Assembly (NCBI GenBank): GCA_023265355.1
Contig: JAHFTZ010000183.1
Coordinates: 1 to 5,643 of the forward strand
Reading direction: 5' to 3'
DNA length: 5,643 bases
Source: Terriglobus sp.
GTDB lineage: Bacteria; Acidobacteriota; Terriglobia; Terriglobales; Acidobacteriaceae
The notes below the pieces were generated by a model that worked only from the letters and a program-made list of their open reading frames with translations, searched no databases and was not told the DNA's origin. The stretch's first letter is position 1. Each line of letters starts with the position of its first letter. Positions 1 through 5,643 of the stretch are shown here, one piece after another. The translations under genes and the position numbers were made by a program.

Positions 1-1055
1 CCGAAGCGATTCCGACGGGCACGGGAAAGAGCTACGTGCGCTGGGAACCGCTCGGCGTCATCCTTGCCGTGATGCCGTGGAACTACCCGTTCTGGCAGGT
101 CTTTCGCTTTCTCGCTCCGGCCCTGATGGCAGGCAATGTGGGTCTGCTAAAGCATGCGCCCAGCGTGCCGCAGTGTACTCTGGCGCTTGAGACTCTGACG
201 CGACGCGCCGGGTTTCCGCGCGGAACATTTCAGGCACTCTTGCTTGAAACGGAGCAGATCGAAGACGTGATCGGGGATCCTCGCGTGGCTGCGGCCACGG
301 TGACGGGGAGTAAGCACACCGGACGCGCAATCGCTGCGAAGGCTGGCGCATGCCTGAAAAAGACCGTGCTGGAACTAGGCGGAAGCGATCCCTTTATCGT
401 GATGCCGACCGCAGATCCGGCTGCAGCAGTAGAGACAGCGGCGCGGTCGCGCACCGTCAACAGTGGACAGTCGTGTATTGCGGCCAAGCGGTTCGTCGTG
501 CATGCCAGCATCTACGAAGAGTTTGTGCGACGCTTTGCGCGAAAGATGGCTTCGCTGAAAGTCGGCGATCCGTCGCGCGAGGATACCGAAGTCGGCCCTC
601 TTGCGTCCGCGCGAGGACTGGCCGAAGTAGAACGGCAGGTCGCAGACGCGGTGCGGGCAGGCGGACGTGTTGTGGTGGGAGGCGCGAAGCTGATGAGCCG
701 GGGCTTTTACTTTGAGCCAACGGTGATCGTGGACGTCCCCAGGACAAGCGCCGTCTATCGTGAAGAGATCTTTGGCCCTGTAGCGATGGTCTTTTCCGCG
801 CGCGACACCTCCGAGGCGATCGAGATCGCGAACGATACGGAGTACGGCCTCGGCGCTTCCGTGTGGACGAGCGACCCCGCGGAGCAGCAGCGGATGGTGT
901 CAGAGATTGAAGCGGGGATGGTGTTCCTCAACGCGATGGTGGTCAGCGATCCACGCATGCCCTTCGGCGGCGTGAAGGCTTCAGGATATGGGAGAGAACT
1001 GAGCGCCGCAGGCATGCGCGAGTTCCTGAACGCCAAGTCCGTCGTTGTGGCTTAG
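1..1055 (+). CDS. NAD(P)-dependent aldehyde dehydrogenase, succinate-semialdehyde dehydrogenase (Sad/YneI) type, 5' truncated by the window edge
   Basis: Aldehyde dehydrogenase superfamily enzyme that oxidises an aldehyde to the acid in the cytoplasm. The closest resemblance is to succinate-semialdehyde dehydrogenase of the Sad/YneI branch (4-aminobutyrate and related degradation). The frame is open from the first complete codon at base 3, and EAIPTGTGKSYV precedes the GTG at 36, so that GTG is internal and the true start lies outside. About 350 residues are visible and roughly 105 are missing from a usual length near 455. Counting from the GTG at 36, the key parts are all present: PWNYPFW with the oxyanion-hole Asn16, LKHAP with the cofactor-binding Lys39, VLELGG with general base Glu113, GQSCIAAKRF with nucleophile Cys147 (codon 474-476), EEIFGP at 243-248, and PFGGVKASGYGRELS near the end. 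Glu and Cys are 34 residues apart, as is normal for the family. The LKHAP and GQSCIAAKRF variants point to the Sad/YneI branch. The exact substrate cannot be read from sequence. The enzyme looks intact where visible and converges on the receptor gene. Confidence 0.9.
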   Translation, partial: EAIPTGTGKSYVRWEPLGVILAVMPWNYPFWQVFRFLAPALMAGNVGLLKHAPSVPQCTLALETLTRRAGFPRGTFQALLLETEQIEDVIGDPRVAAATVTGSKHTGRAIAAKAGACLKKTVLELGGSDPFIVMPTADPAAAVETAARSRTVNSGQSCIAAKRFVVHASIYEEFVRRFARKMASLKVGDPSREDTEVGPLASARGLAEVERQVADAVRAGGRVVVGGAKLMSRGFYFEPTVIVDVPRTSAVYREEIFGPVAMVFSARDTSEAIEIANDTEYGLGASVWTSDPAEQQRMVSEIEAGMVFLNAMVVSDPRMPFGGVKASGYGRELSAAGMREFLNAKSVVVA

Positions 1056-1068
1056 CCAGTTCTGGCTA
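1053..1068 (+). other. Short hairpin enclosing the dehydrogenase stop codon
   Basis: TAGCCA pairs with TGGCTA around a GTTC loop, and the first arm begins with the TAG stop codon of the dehydrogenase. The 6-bp stem is perfect (7 bp if the loop is closed to two bases). No U-tract follows, so it is not itself a good intrinsic terminator. It may be an mRNA 3'-end stabilising structure or chance. It lies 60 bases before the strong terminator. Confidence 0.35.
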
Positions 1069-1090
1069 GGTTCGTCACAGATCTTTCTTT

Positions 1091-1113
1091 TGTCATTCCG
1101 TAGCGAAGGAAGG
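1091..1113. repeat. Possible degenerate copy of a dispersed intergenic repeat (GTCATTCCG...GCGAAG...GGA type)
   Basis: The non-coding stretch TGTCATTCCGTAGCGAAGGA resembles the start of a short repeat that I recall from intergenic regions of acidobacterial and several other bacterial genomes, with core GTCATTCCGAGCGAAG then GGAATC. Here only the first half matches well; the second half is degraded to GAAGGAAGG. A weak TTCC/GGAA pairing (1096-1099 with 1108-1111) remains. Only one copy is in this window, so the repeat status rests on memory of the motif and not on a comparison. Confidence 0.3.
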
Positions 1114-1127
1114 AGAAGTTAAACAGA

Positions 1128-1155
1128 AAAGCCCGACGCATCTGCGTCGGGCTTT
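1128..1155. terminator. Bidirectional intrinsic terminator between convergent genes
   Basis: AAAGCCCGACGC (1128-1139) and GCGTCGGGCTTT (1144-1155) form a perfect 12-bp GC-rich stem with the loop ATCT. On the minus strand the stem runs into TTTTCTGTTT, a good U-tract, 17 bases after the receptor stop codon. On the plus strand the tail is TTTCTATT, 72 bases after the dehydrogenase stop. One element can therefore end both convergent transcripts. Confidence 0.88.
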
Positions 1156-1171
1156 CTATTCCATCCTCTTG

Positions 1172-4117
1172 TTAGAAGTTGAAAGGGAGTTGAAGGGCGA
1201 TACGACGGACCGCAGACTGATTGCCGCCAAAGCCTCCCACGATCGCAACCGATTTACCGAAGTTGGGGCTATTGATGGTTCCCACCTGAGCGGCATAGGG
1301 CACGTAGTTGAACAGATCGAACGCCTGCGCGCTGAGATTGAAGTTGTAACGATGATTATTGTTTCCACCGCCACCAAAAGGTCCGCCACCACCCGGACCA
1401 CCACGTCCGCCGCCACCGCCACCGCCACCGCCACGGCGTCCTCCACCAGGAGGTCCACCCACATCGGGGGTTGTTGCGGCACCGGCACGCTTGCCGAAGC
1501 CGAAGGATTTAGCAACACGCAGATTGAAGCTGACGTTCGTCGGCCCGGTGCAGTAGCTGACGGGGATGCGGTTGTAATTTGCGATGACCGTTCCAGGAGG
1601 CGTTCCCTTGAGTGGGTCAACGAAATCTCTGGCGACGGGTTGGCCGGTTGCAGGGTCGATCACCGTAGCCGAGCAGCTTCCAGAAGAGGCACCGTTCGCA
1701 AACATCGGACGGTCATTGAACTGAGAGTCGCCGTTGACGTCGCTTCCGGTGGACAGGCTATAAGGCGAACCGGAGTTGACGTTCATGAAAGGGCTGAGGC
1801 TGAACTGATATGGAAGGCCGAAGTTACCGAAGAGGAAGAGACGGTGTGTATTGTTGAACCCGGCGCGACCGTAGTCTGTGCGGGAGTTGGTGGAATCCGT
1901 CGGAAAGTAGGTGGCACCGTTGGTGTTTGCGTTAGCAATGCTGAAGGCGTAGTAGCCAAAGAGCGAGAAATTCCGCGAAGGTCGGTAGTTTCCGTTTGCA
2001 ATGATCTGATGCTGCTTGTAAACACCTGCGGATTGGTACTGATAGTTGTAAGCGGTAGCAGTCGTGCCAACAACACGCGAGATGAACTGATGGAATCCAC
2101 GACTGCCGATGTAGTTCACTGAAAGAGAAGCCGTCTTGGACAACTGCTGGTCGACGCCGATGGCGTACTGCACGTTATATTCACTGCGAAGATTGGGACC
2201 AAGCGTATAGACAGTGTTGCGCGAAGCGGCAGCTCCACCGCAGGCAGCCAGGTTAGCCGGGCTGCAACCAACTGCGGGCGTGGAGTTGATCAACTGGATC
2301 TGATTGATTCCATTCTGACGTGTCGTGTTGATGACGTTGCCCAGATCGAAGCGGTTATTGAAGATGCCGAAACCCGTGCGCACTACCGTGATGGGCGAAC
2401 CCGACTTCCTGGGGATGCCATAGGCGATGGAGACGCGGGGGGCGAAGTCGCGGTTACTATTGATATCCGTCTGGGCTTCAAACCGTGTACCGATGCTGAC
2501 GGTCAGGTTTGGCTTCAGCTTCCAGTCGTCTTCGAAATAGAGGCCAACATCGGTCAGGCTCTGCTTCAAGTTCGCCTGGTTGATCTGGGTAATGGTGTAC
2601 TGGTTCGGCCTGTTGGCAACGTAATCCGCTAACGAAGAGTAAGTAAACAAACCGTTTGCGCCGGAGTTAGAGTTCAGAGCTTCGCGCGTGGTGCGAAGAC
2701 GACCACCCATGCGAATGAAGTTCTTTGCAAGCTGGATCGAAGTGTAATTTTGTACTTCAAAGTGGTCTGTGTGCGTGGAAGAGGTCTGCGTGTTGGTACC
2801 ACCAGCCGTAAAGTTTCCGTTCACAATAAGCGTCGGCGCAGTAGAAAGTGGCACTTGCGAGGAGCGGGCACGCTGATACTCGAAACGCGTTTCGTTGATG
2901 ACGCGAGGGCTGAAGATGTGACTGTCCGAGATCTGGATCTCACCCTCGTTGCTGGCGAGATTACTCGCCGTGCTGCTGAGGTTCAAACCACCGTTGAAGC
3001 TTCCGTTCTGAGTGTTGCTCTCATACTGATAGCGGACGATGAGGGTATTCTTTTCGCTCAAAGCAAGATCGATACGAGGAGTGAAGTCATAGCGCAGACG
3101 AGGCTGGGTGACGGCTGTGCGGAAGTTGCTCGCTGAGAAAGTGCAGCCAACATTTCCGGGCTGACAAAAAGCGCCTGTCGCATCCACCGGAATCGTCGCA
3201 TTGATGATGGCATTGTCTGCAATATTCCGATAACTTCCGGCGGCAGAGAACGAAGCCTTGTTGGAGATGGGGCCGGTGAGCGAACCCAGGAAGAAGAACG
3301 TATGGTAGGCCGGGAAATCCTGTCCCTTAAGGAAGGGATTGGCGGTATTGAAGGAGGAGTGAAGCCCCTGCACGTTCGCCTGTCCGTGGAAGGTATCGGT
3401 ACCCGGCTTCGTGAGCACTTCCACGCGGCCGTAACCGGGGCGCTCATACTGCGCGGAGAAGGGGTTCTGGTTCACGCGAATTTCGCGGATGGAAGACTTC
3501 GGAGGAAGCTGACCGCCCGTGAAGCCGTCGACGTAGATCTGTCCGCCGTTGGGTCCCGCAGCGGGACCGGCGAGCGCGGAGAGTTCACTGGAGAGCTCGT
3601 CAGGATCGTCCGAGAGCGCGTCAAGGTCCTTGCCCTTGATCGTCACAGCGCTGGCATTCGAGTCAGCATCGACCGAGACCTGATTGGAGGAGGTCGTGAC
3701 GCTGATCTCTGTGGAGTTCTCTTGGATGGCCAGTTTGACATCCATGTTGACGACCTGCCCGAGAGCGAACTTCTGTCCCTGGCGGACGACGGAGGCGAAA
3801 CCCGGCATGGTGATCGTAACGGCATAGGTTCCCGGCGGCACGCTGGGAATCTTATAGGTGCCGTCTTCGCCGGAGGTCGCGGTCAGCGCCGGGCCTTTAG
3901 CCGGTGTGACCGTGATGGTCGCTCCGGGGACGACCGCAAGGTCAGGGTCGGTCACGGTGCCGCGCAGAACGGCAGGTGTCGTGGCGGACGAAGCCGCCGT
4001 GGTCTGGGAGGTGGCTGAACTTATGGGCGCCGGGGCGGCCGTTGTCTGTGCCATGAGAGCCGAGGCGCAGAGAAGGACGGAAAGAGACGCAAGATTCAGC
4101 AGTTTGGAAGACGGCAC
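1172..4117 (-). CDS. Oar-like TonB-dependent outer-membrane receptor with N-terminal carboxypeptidase-regulatory-like domain
   Basis: Outer-membrane beta-barrel of the large Oar/TonB-dependent receptor family expanded in Acidobacteriota; it likely imports or binds a bulky ligand with energy from TonB, and the substrate is unknown. The start is taken as GTG 4117 (981 residues) because AGGAG lies six bases upstream. A GTG at 4144 is also in frame but would put nine residues, including two acidic or polar ones, before the signal peptide. Residues 1-23 are a signal peptide (Lys5, Leu/Ala-rich core, ALMA before Gln24). A Thr/Ser/Ala linker (24-48) follows, then a beta-sandwich CarboxypepD_reg-like domain (about 50-135, GTYKIPSVPPGTYAVTI), a plug (about 155-240, with GGQIYVDGF and PPKSSIREIR), and a barrel to the end. 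The chain ends in LQLPFNF, a typical C-terminal aromatic barrel signal. Oddities are a Gly-rich run at 887-918 and six mature Cys in three close pairs. It lies 68 bases downstream of an exported-protein gene and ends at an intrinsic terminator. No frameshift is seen. Confidence 0.93.
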   Translation of the reverse strand: MPSSKLLNLASLSVLLCASALMAQTTAAPAPISSATSQTTAASSATTPAVLRGTVTDPDLAVVPGATITVTPAKGPALTATSGEDGTYKIPSVPPGTYAVTITMPGFASVVRQGQKFALGQVVNMDVKLAIQENSTEISVTTSSNQVSVDADSNASAVTIKGKDLDALSDDPDELSSELSALAGPAAGPNGGQIYVDGFTGGQLPPKSSIREIRVNQNPFSAQYERPGYGRVEVLTKPGTDTFHGQANVQGLHSSFNTANPFLKGQDFPAYHTFFFLGSLTGPISNKASFSAAGSYRNIADNAIINATIPVDATGAFCQPGNVGCTFSASNFRTAVTQPRLRYDFTPRIDLALSEKNTLIVRYQYESNTQNGSFNGGLNLSSTASNLASNEGEIQISDSHIFSPRVINETRFEYQRARSSQVPLSTAPTLIVNGNFTAGGTNTQTSSTHTDHFEVQNYTSIQLAKNFIRMGGRLRTTREALNSNSGANGLFTYSSLADYVANRPNQYTITQINQANLKQSLTDVGLYFEDDWKLKPNLTVSIGTRFEAQTDINSNRDFAPRVSIAYGIPRKSGSPITVVRTGFGIFNNRFDLGNVINTTRQNGINQIQLINSTPAVGCSPANLAACGGAAASRNTVYTLGPNLRSEYNVQYAIGVDQQLSKTASLSVNYIGSRGFHQFISRVVGTTATAYNYQYQSAGVYKQHQIIANGNYRPSRNFSLFGYYAFSIANANTNGATYFPTDSTNSRTDYGRAGFNNTHRLFLFGNFGLPYQFSLSPFMNVNSGSPYSLSTGSDVNGDSQFNDRPMFANGASSGSCSATVIDPATGQPVARDFVDPLKGTPPGTVIANYNRIPVSYCTGPTNVSFNLRVAKSFGFGKRAGAATTPDVGGPPGGGRRGGGGGGGGGRGGPGGGGPFGGGGNNNHRYNFNLSAQAFDLFNYVPYAAQVGTINSPNFGKSVAIVGGFGGNQSAVRRIALQLPFNF
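1364..1459 (-). repeat. Gly-rich low-complexity segment of the receptor with a (GTGGCG)4 hexamer tract
   Basis: These bases encode receptor residues 887-918, which are almost entirely Gly with a few Arg, Pro and one Phe, including nine Gly in a row. Within it, 1411-1434 is four perfect copies of CGCCAC (GTGGCG on the coding strand), each giving two Gly codons. A six-base unit keeps the frame, so copy-number change would lengthen or shorten the segment without breaking the gene. The segment sits between the barrel strand ending FGFGKRAG and the strand starting NNNHRYNFNLSAQAF, where a loop is expected. Confidence 0.85.
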
Positions 4118-4185
4118 GCATTGCTCCTGGGGAAAAATCTGCACACTACCTACGAAAAAGGACGCGGAAAAATTGGAAAAGACCG
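4118..4185 (-). other. Pyrimidine-rich intergenic leader ahead of the receptor gene
   Basis: The 68 bases between the upstream stop codon and the receptor start are unusually rich in U/C runs on the transcribed strand. TTTTCC (4175-4180), ATTTTTCC (4166-4173), CTTTTTCG (4153-4160) and ATTTTTCC (4131-4138) occur in a row, the 8-mer ATTTTTCC twice exactly. No hairpin terminator is visible, which favours co-transcription of the two genes. The runs could be single-stranded ribosomal-protein-S1 binding sites assisting initiation at a GTG codon; that role is inferred. Confidence 0.45.
4124..4128 (-). promoter_or_regulatory. Ribosome binding site AGGAG deciding the receptor start
   Basis: AGGAG ends six bases before GTG 4117, and the protein from that GTG starts directly with a compact Sec signal peptide (MPSSKLLNLASLSVLL). 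An ATG at 4121-4119 lies between the two but is out of frame, only two bases from the site, and its frame closes after about 60 codons. The spacing makes GTG 4117 the best start. Confidence 0.75.
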
Positions 4186-5409
4186 TTACTGCGGCCCGCC
4201 TGCACCGGCTTCGGCACCACCTGCGCCGAGGTTCCAGGGGGAGAGGGACATGGGCTGCGAGCCCGAAGGCGTCGCTGCAAGGATGGGCTCAACGCCAGAG
4301 AGAACCGTGACTGCGGTGAGCGGATCGGAGGGCGCGCCCTGAGAGGCGACGATCATGAGCGCCGCGCCGGGCTTGAGTTCGGCGAGTGTGGTCGACGGAA
4401 GGCGGGCAATCATCTGGGAGAGATCTCCCCCACCGGCACGACCGGCTCCCATACCGCGACCCGCACCAGGACCGCCTGCACCAGGACCATCCGCGCCCGG
4501 CGCGGCTGCGCCTTCGGCGTGCGCCGGTGCCGGAGGAACGGGTCCTCCAGCAGGGCGCTGACCTCCTGCACCGGCAGCACCGCCACGGTTACGCATGGCC
4601 AGCATGGTCGCCATCTGCTCCGGAAGATTCCGCAGATCGCTTTCCGGCGTGAGGTGAACCACAACGTTCTTCTTCGTCGCCAAGTCCTTCACGGTCACAG
4701 AGGAGCTTGCGGCATCGATAGAGGCGATGGTTCCAGCCACGTTGCGGAAGGCTCCACTCACGATCTCTTCCGCAGTGATGGAGGTGCCGTCCTCGGACTT
4801 GTCGCCACGGACGCGAAGCTGGTCGCCGGGCATGATCTGCTGCAGACTGCTGGCCGTAGCCTCTTCAAACTTGACCGAACCGGGTGCGTAGCGGCGGTAG
4901 ATGGTTTTGGGCGAGGTGACAAGCTGCACCGTACGCGCGCCGGCCTTGATCGTGACGGAACCCGTCCCAGGATCGACCGCAGAGACGATGCCACCGGAGC
5001 CGCGACGCTGCCAGTCGGCCTGCTGCGCCGCATTGCGCGAGGCGATATCGGCAGAGCGCATCACAATGACGCGCAGTGCCACAATGGCGTTCGCATCCCC
5101 GGGTTTACCCGAGACCAGGACACGATCCCCGACGGAGATGCTCTCCAGCGTACCGGGCTCTGCTGTCTTAAGATCGGTGCTGCCAGGAGCGAGGACGACG
5201 ACCTTCGCGGGAGCATCCGCGGAGACGGTGTACTGCACACCCGCATCCGTCGCGATAACAAGTGTGGTCCCGGTGATCGATTTCACGGTGCCGCGCTGAT
5301 TGGTACGGGCCGCCGCACTCGCCGAGGCGTCGGGCGTCGCCTGTGCGTACCCAGTCGAGGAAGCGGAGAGGACAAGGGCCAGGGCAAAAGTGTGATGGAG
5401 AACGCGCAT
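4186..5409 (-). CDS. Exported protein with three DUF5666-like beta domains, the third split by a Gly/Ala/Pro-rich insert
   Basis: A 407-residue protein of unknown function, probably periplasmic or secreted. The start at ATG 5409 is fixed by an in-frame TAG two codons upstream. Residues 1-22 are a Sec signal peptide (Arg2, ALALVLSASS core, GYA then QA); there is no lipobox Cys, so it is not a lipoprotein. Three related units follow at 39-117, 139-219 and 225-373. Each opens with a G-(T/I)-(V/I) strand followed by a second strand of the form S/T-x-V-x-(I/V) and later has a Leu-x-x-(I/L)-x-x-Gly turn (TLESISVGDRVLV; SLQQIMPGDQLRV; TLAELKPGAALMI) before a closing strand (ALRVIVM; AEEIVSG; AVTVLSG). 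This resembles DUF5666. In the third unit a Gly/Ala/Pro insert (276-328) separates the halves. The tail has SLSPWNLG and then Gly/Ala. No catalytic motif is visible. It precedes the receptor gene by 68 bases, probably in one operon. DUF5666 assignment is from memory of the pattern. Confidence 0.82.
   Translation of the reverse strand: MRVLHHTFALALVLSASSTGYAQATPDASASAAARTNQRGTVKSITGTTLVIATDAGVQYTVSADAPAKVVVLAPGSTDLKTAEPGTLESISVGDRVLVSGKPGDANAIVALRVIVMRSADIASRNAAQQADWQRRGSGGIVSAVDPGTGSVTIKAGARTVQLVTSPKTIYRRYAPGSVKFEEATASSLQQIMPGDQLRVRGDKSEDGTSITAEEIVSGAFRNVAGTIASIDAASSSVTVKDLATKKNVVVHLTPESDLRNLPEQMATMLAMRNRGGAAGAGGQRPAGGPVPPAPAHAEGAAAPGADGPGAGGPGAGRGMGAGRAGGGDLSQMIARLPSTTLAELKPGAALMIVASQGAPSDPLTAVTVLSGVEPILAATPSGSQPMSLSPWNLGAGGAEAGAGGPQ
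4426..4584 (-). repeat. Low-complexity Gly/Ala/Pro insert in the exported protein, with a 15-base near-tandem repeat
   Basis: These bases encode residues 276-328, almost only Gly, Ala, Pro and Arg. At 4463-4477 and 4478-4492 two 15-base units share GCACCAGGACC and differ at three of the last four positions, giving the pentapeptide period GPGAG-GPGAG. The insert is likely a flexible linker that grew by local duplication. It interrupts the third beta domain between the strand ending VVVHL and the LAELKPG turn. Confidence 0.75.
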
Positions 5410-5419
5410 ACGCTAGGAA

Positions 5420-5423
5420 TCCT
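5420..5423 (-). promoter_or_regulatory. Weak ribosome binding site for the exported protein
   Basis: AGGA lies ten bases before ATG 5409, slightly far for an ideal Shine-Dalgarno site. Because an in-frame TAG lies only two codons upstream, the start codon does not depend on this site. Confidence 0.45.
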
Positions 5424-5494
5424 GAAAGACATCTCGGCGACGTGTACGAGCGGTCCCACGAATCCGGCCAACCTTTTGAGGTACGTTACAGAGA

Positions 5495-5520
5495 TACGTT
5501 TCCAGCATCGAAAAGTTTCC
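5495..5520 (-). promoter_or_regulatory. Candidate ECF-sigma-type promoter for the minus-strand gene pair
   Basis: On the minus strand GGAAAC (5520-5515) is followed after exactly 16 bases by CGTA (5498-5495). This matches the general form of ECF sigma promoters, an AAC-containing -35 and a CGT-containing -10, for example the SigW consensus TGAAAC-N16-CGTA. It would start transcription near 5488 and leave a leader of about 80 bases. No comparably good sigma-70 pair was found nearby. Chance occurrence is possible, and the matching sigma factor is not in the window. Confidence 0.35.
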
Positions 5521-5643
5521 CTCTTATGGGGAATAAAACCCGTCCCTCGTGCGCAAAGCATCGCGAAGGACGGCAGATCCATTCTAGGGGCCTCTCAGCC
5601 TAAGCCCTGCCTGAATTCCAGAATCGCCACAGTACCTGTAGGC

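Larger units (their letters stand above)
5410..5643 (-). other. Gene-free upstream region of the minus-strand gene pair
   Basis: No reading frame here has a convincing start, composition or recognisable product. Frames that enter it are shadows of the exported-protein gene or short open stretches. The part nearest the gene (5410-5494) would be the 5' leader. The outer part (5521-5643) shows no clear hairpin, tRNA or repeat that I can support, and the edge cuts off whatever lies beyond. Confidence 0.6.

Noticed and set aside
36..38. GTG at 36 as the start of the aldehyde dehydrogenase
   Set aside because: The frame stays open to the window edge and the residues before it fit the family, and a start here would remove about a quarter of the enzyme.
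1359..1556. Plus-strand 65-codon frame encoding a poly-proline protein
   Set aside because: The proline run is only the antisense reading of the Gly-rich segment of the receptor (GGC/GGT read as GCC/ACC/CCG in other frames).
1169..2122. Long plus-strand open frame of 317 codons opposite the receptor gene
   Set aside because: It is a shadow of the receptor. Its product is a Thr/Arg/Val-rich string without domain character, while the opposite strand encodes a clear signal peptide, plug and barrel.
3302..4018. Plus-strand open frame of 238 codons opposite the receptor N-terminal part
   Set aside because: It lies antisense to the conserved plug and regulatory-like domain, and its product is Arg/Gly-rich with no recognisable motif. 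It arises from codon bias on the other strand.
3943..4121. Small out-of-frame reading frame beginning with ATG at 4121 on the minus strand, next to the receptor ribosome binding site
   Set aside because: It starts two bases after AGGAG, too close for normal initiation. It lies wholly within the receptor coding region and closes after about 60 codons with no recognisable features.
5535..5565. Possible sigma-70 promoter (TTGCGC with TATTCC) on the minus strand
   Set aside because: The spacing is 15 bases and both boxes are poor matches, so it is weaker than the ECF-like pair nearby.
5283..5582. Minus-strand 99-codon frame overlapping the start of the exported protein and its upstream region
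   Set aside because: It runs through the signal-peptide region in another frame, has no signal or domain character, and no good ribosome binding site was found.

Overview
The window reads as a piece of a chromosome from an acidobacterium, most likely the Terriglobia/Acidobacteriaceae group (Granulicella, Terriglobus, Edaphobacter and relatives). The main reason is the central gene. It encodes a very large Oar-like TonB-dependent receptor with an N-terminal carboxypeptidase-regulatory-like domain and a plug sequence (LSDDPDEL, GGQIYVDGF, PPKSSIREIR, NQNPFSAQ) of the kind I know from the expanded receptor families of that phylum. The moderately high GC content and the Gly-rich inserts fit as well. 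This assignment is inference from protein style, not from a database search.

Layout. Positions 1-1055 (+ strand) hold the C-terminal three quarters of an aldehyde dehydrogenase of the succinate-semialdehyde dehydrogenase (Sad/YneI) type; its start lies outside the window. Positions 1056-1171 form the gap between convergent genes. It contains a hairpin over the dehydrogenase stop codon, a degenerate copy of what looks like a dispersed intergenic repeat, and a strong bidirectional intrinsic terminator (1128-1155). The rest of the coding DNA is on the minus strand. The receptor gene occupies 1172-4117. Upstream of it in the direction of transcription, after a 68-base pyrimidine-rich leader, lies a 407-residue exported protein (4186-5409). 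That protein is built from three copies of a small beta-rich domain resembling DUF5666, the third split by a Gly/Ala/Pro insert. The last 234 bases (5410-5643) carry no convincing gene and probably hold the promoter of this pair, including an ECF-sigma-like candidate (GGAAAC-N16-CGTA).

How the genes may work together. The two minus-strand genes are probably co-transcribed from the 5490-5520 region and end at the shared terminator. Both products carry Sec-type signal peptides: one should be periplasmic or secreted, the other sits in the outer membrane. The pair could be an envelope uptake or surface module in which a small beta-domain protein accompanies a TonB-dependent receptor. That is a hypothesis, since neither substrate nor partner binding can be read from the sequence. 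The dehydrogenase faces the other way and is functionally unrelated as far as can be seen. No RNA genes, insertion sequences, CRISPR arrays or phage genes were seen.
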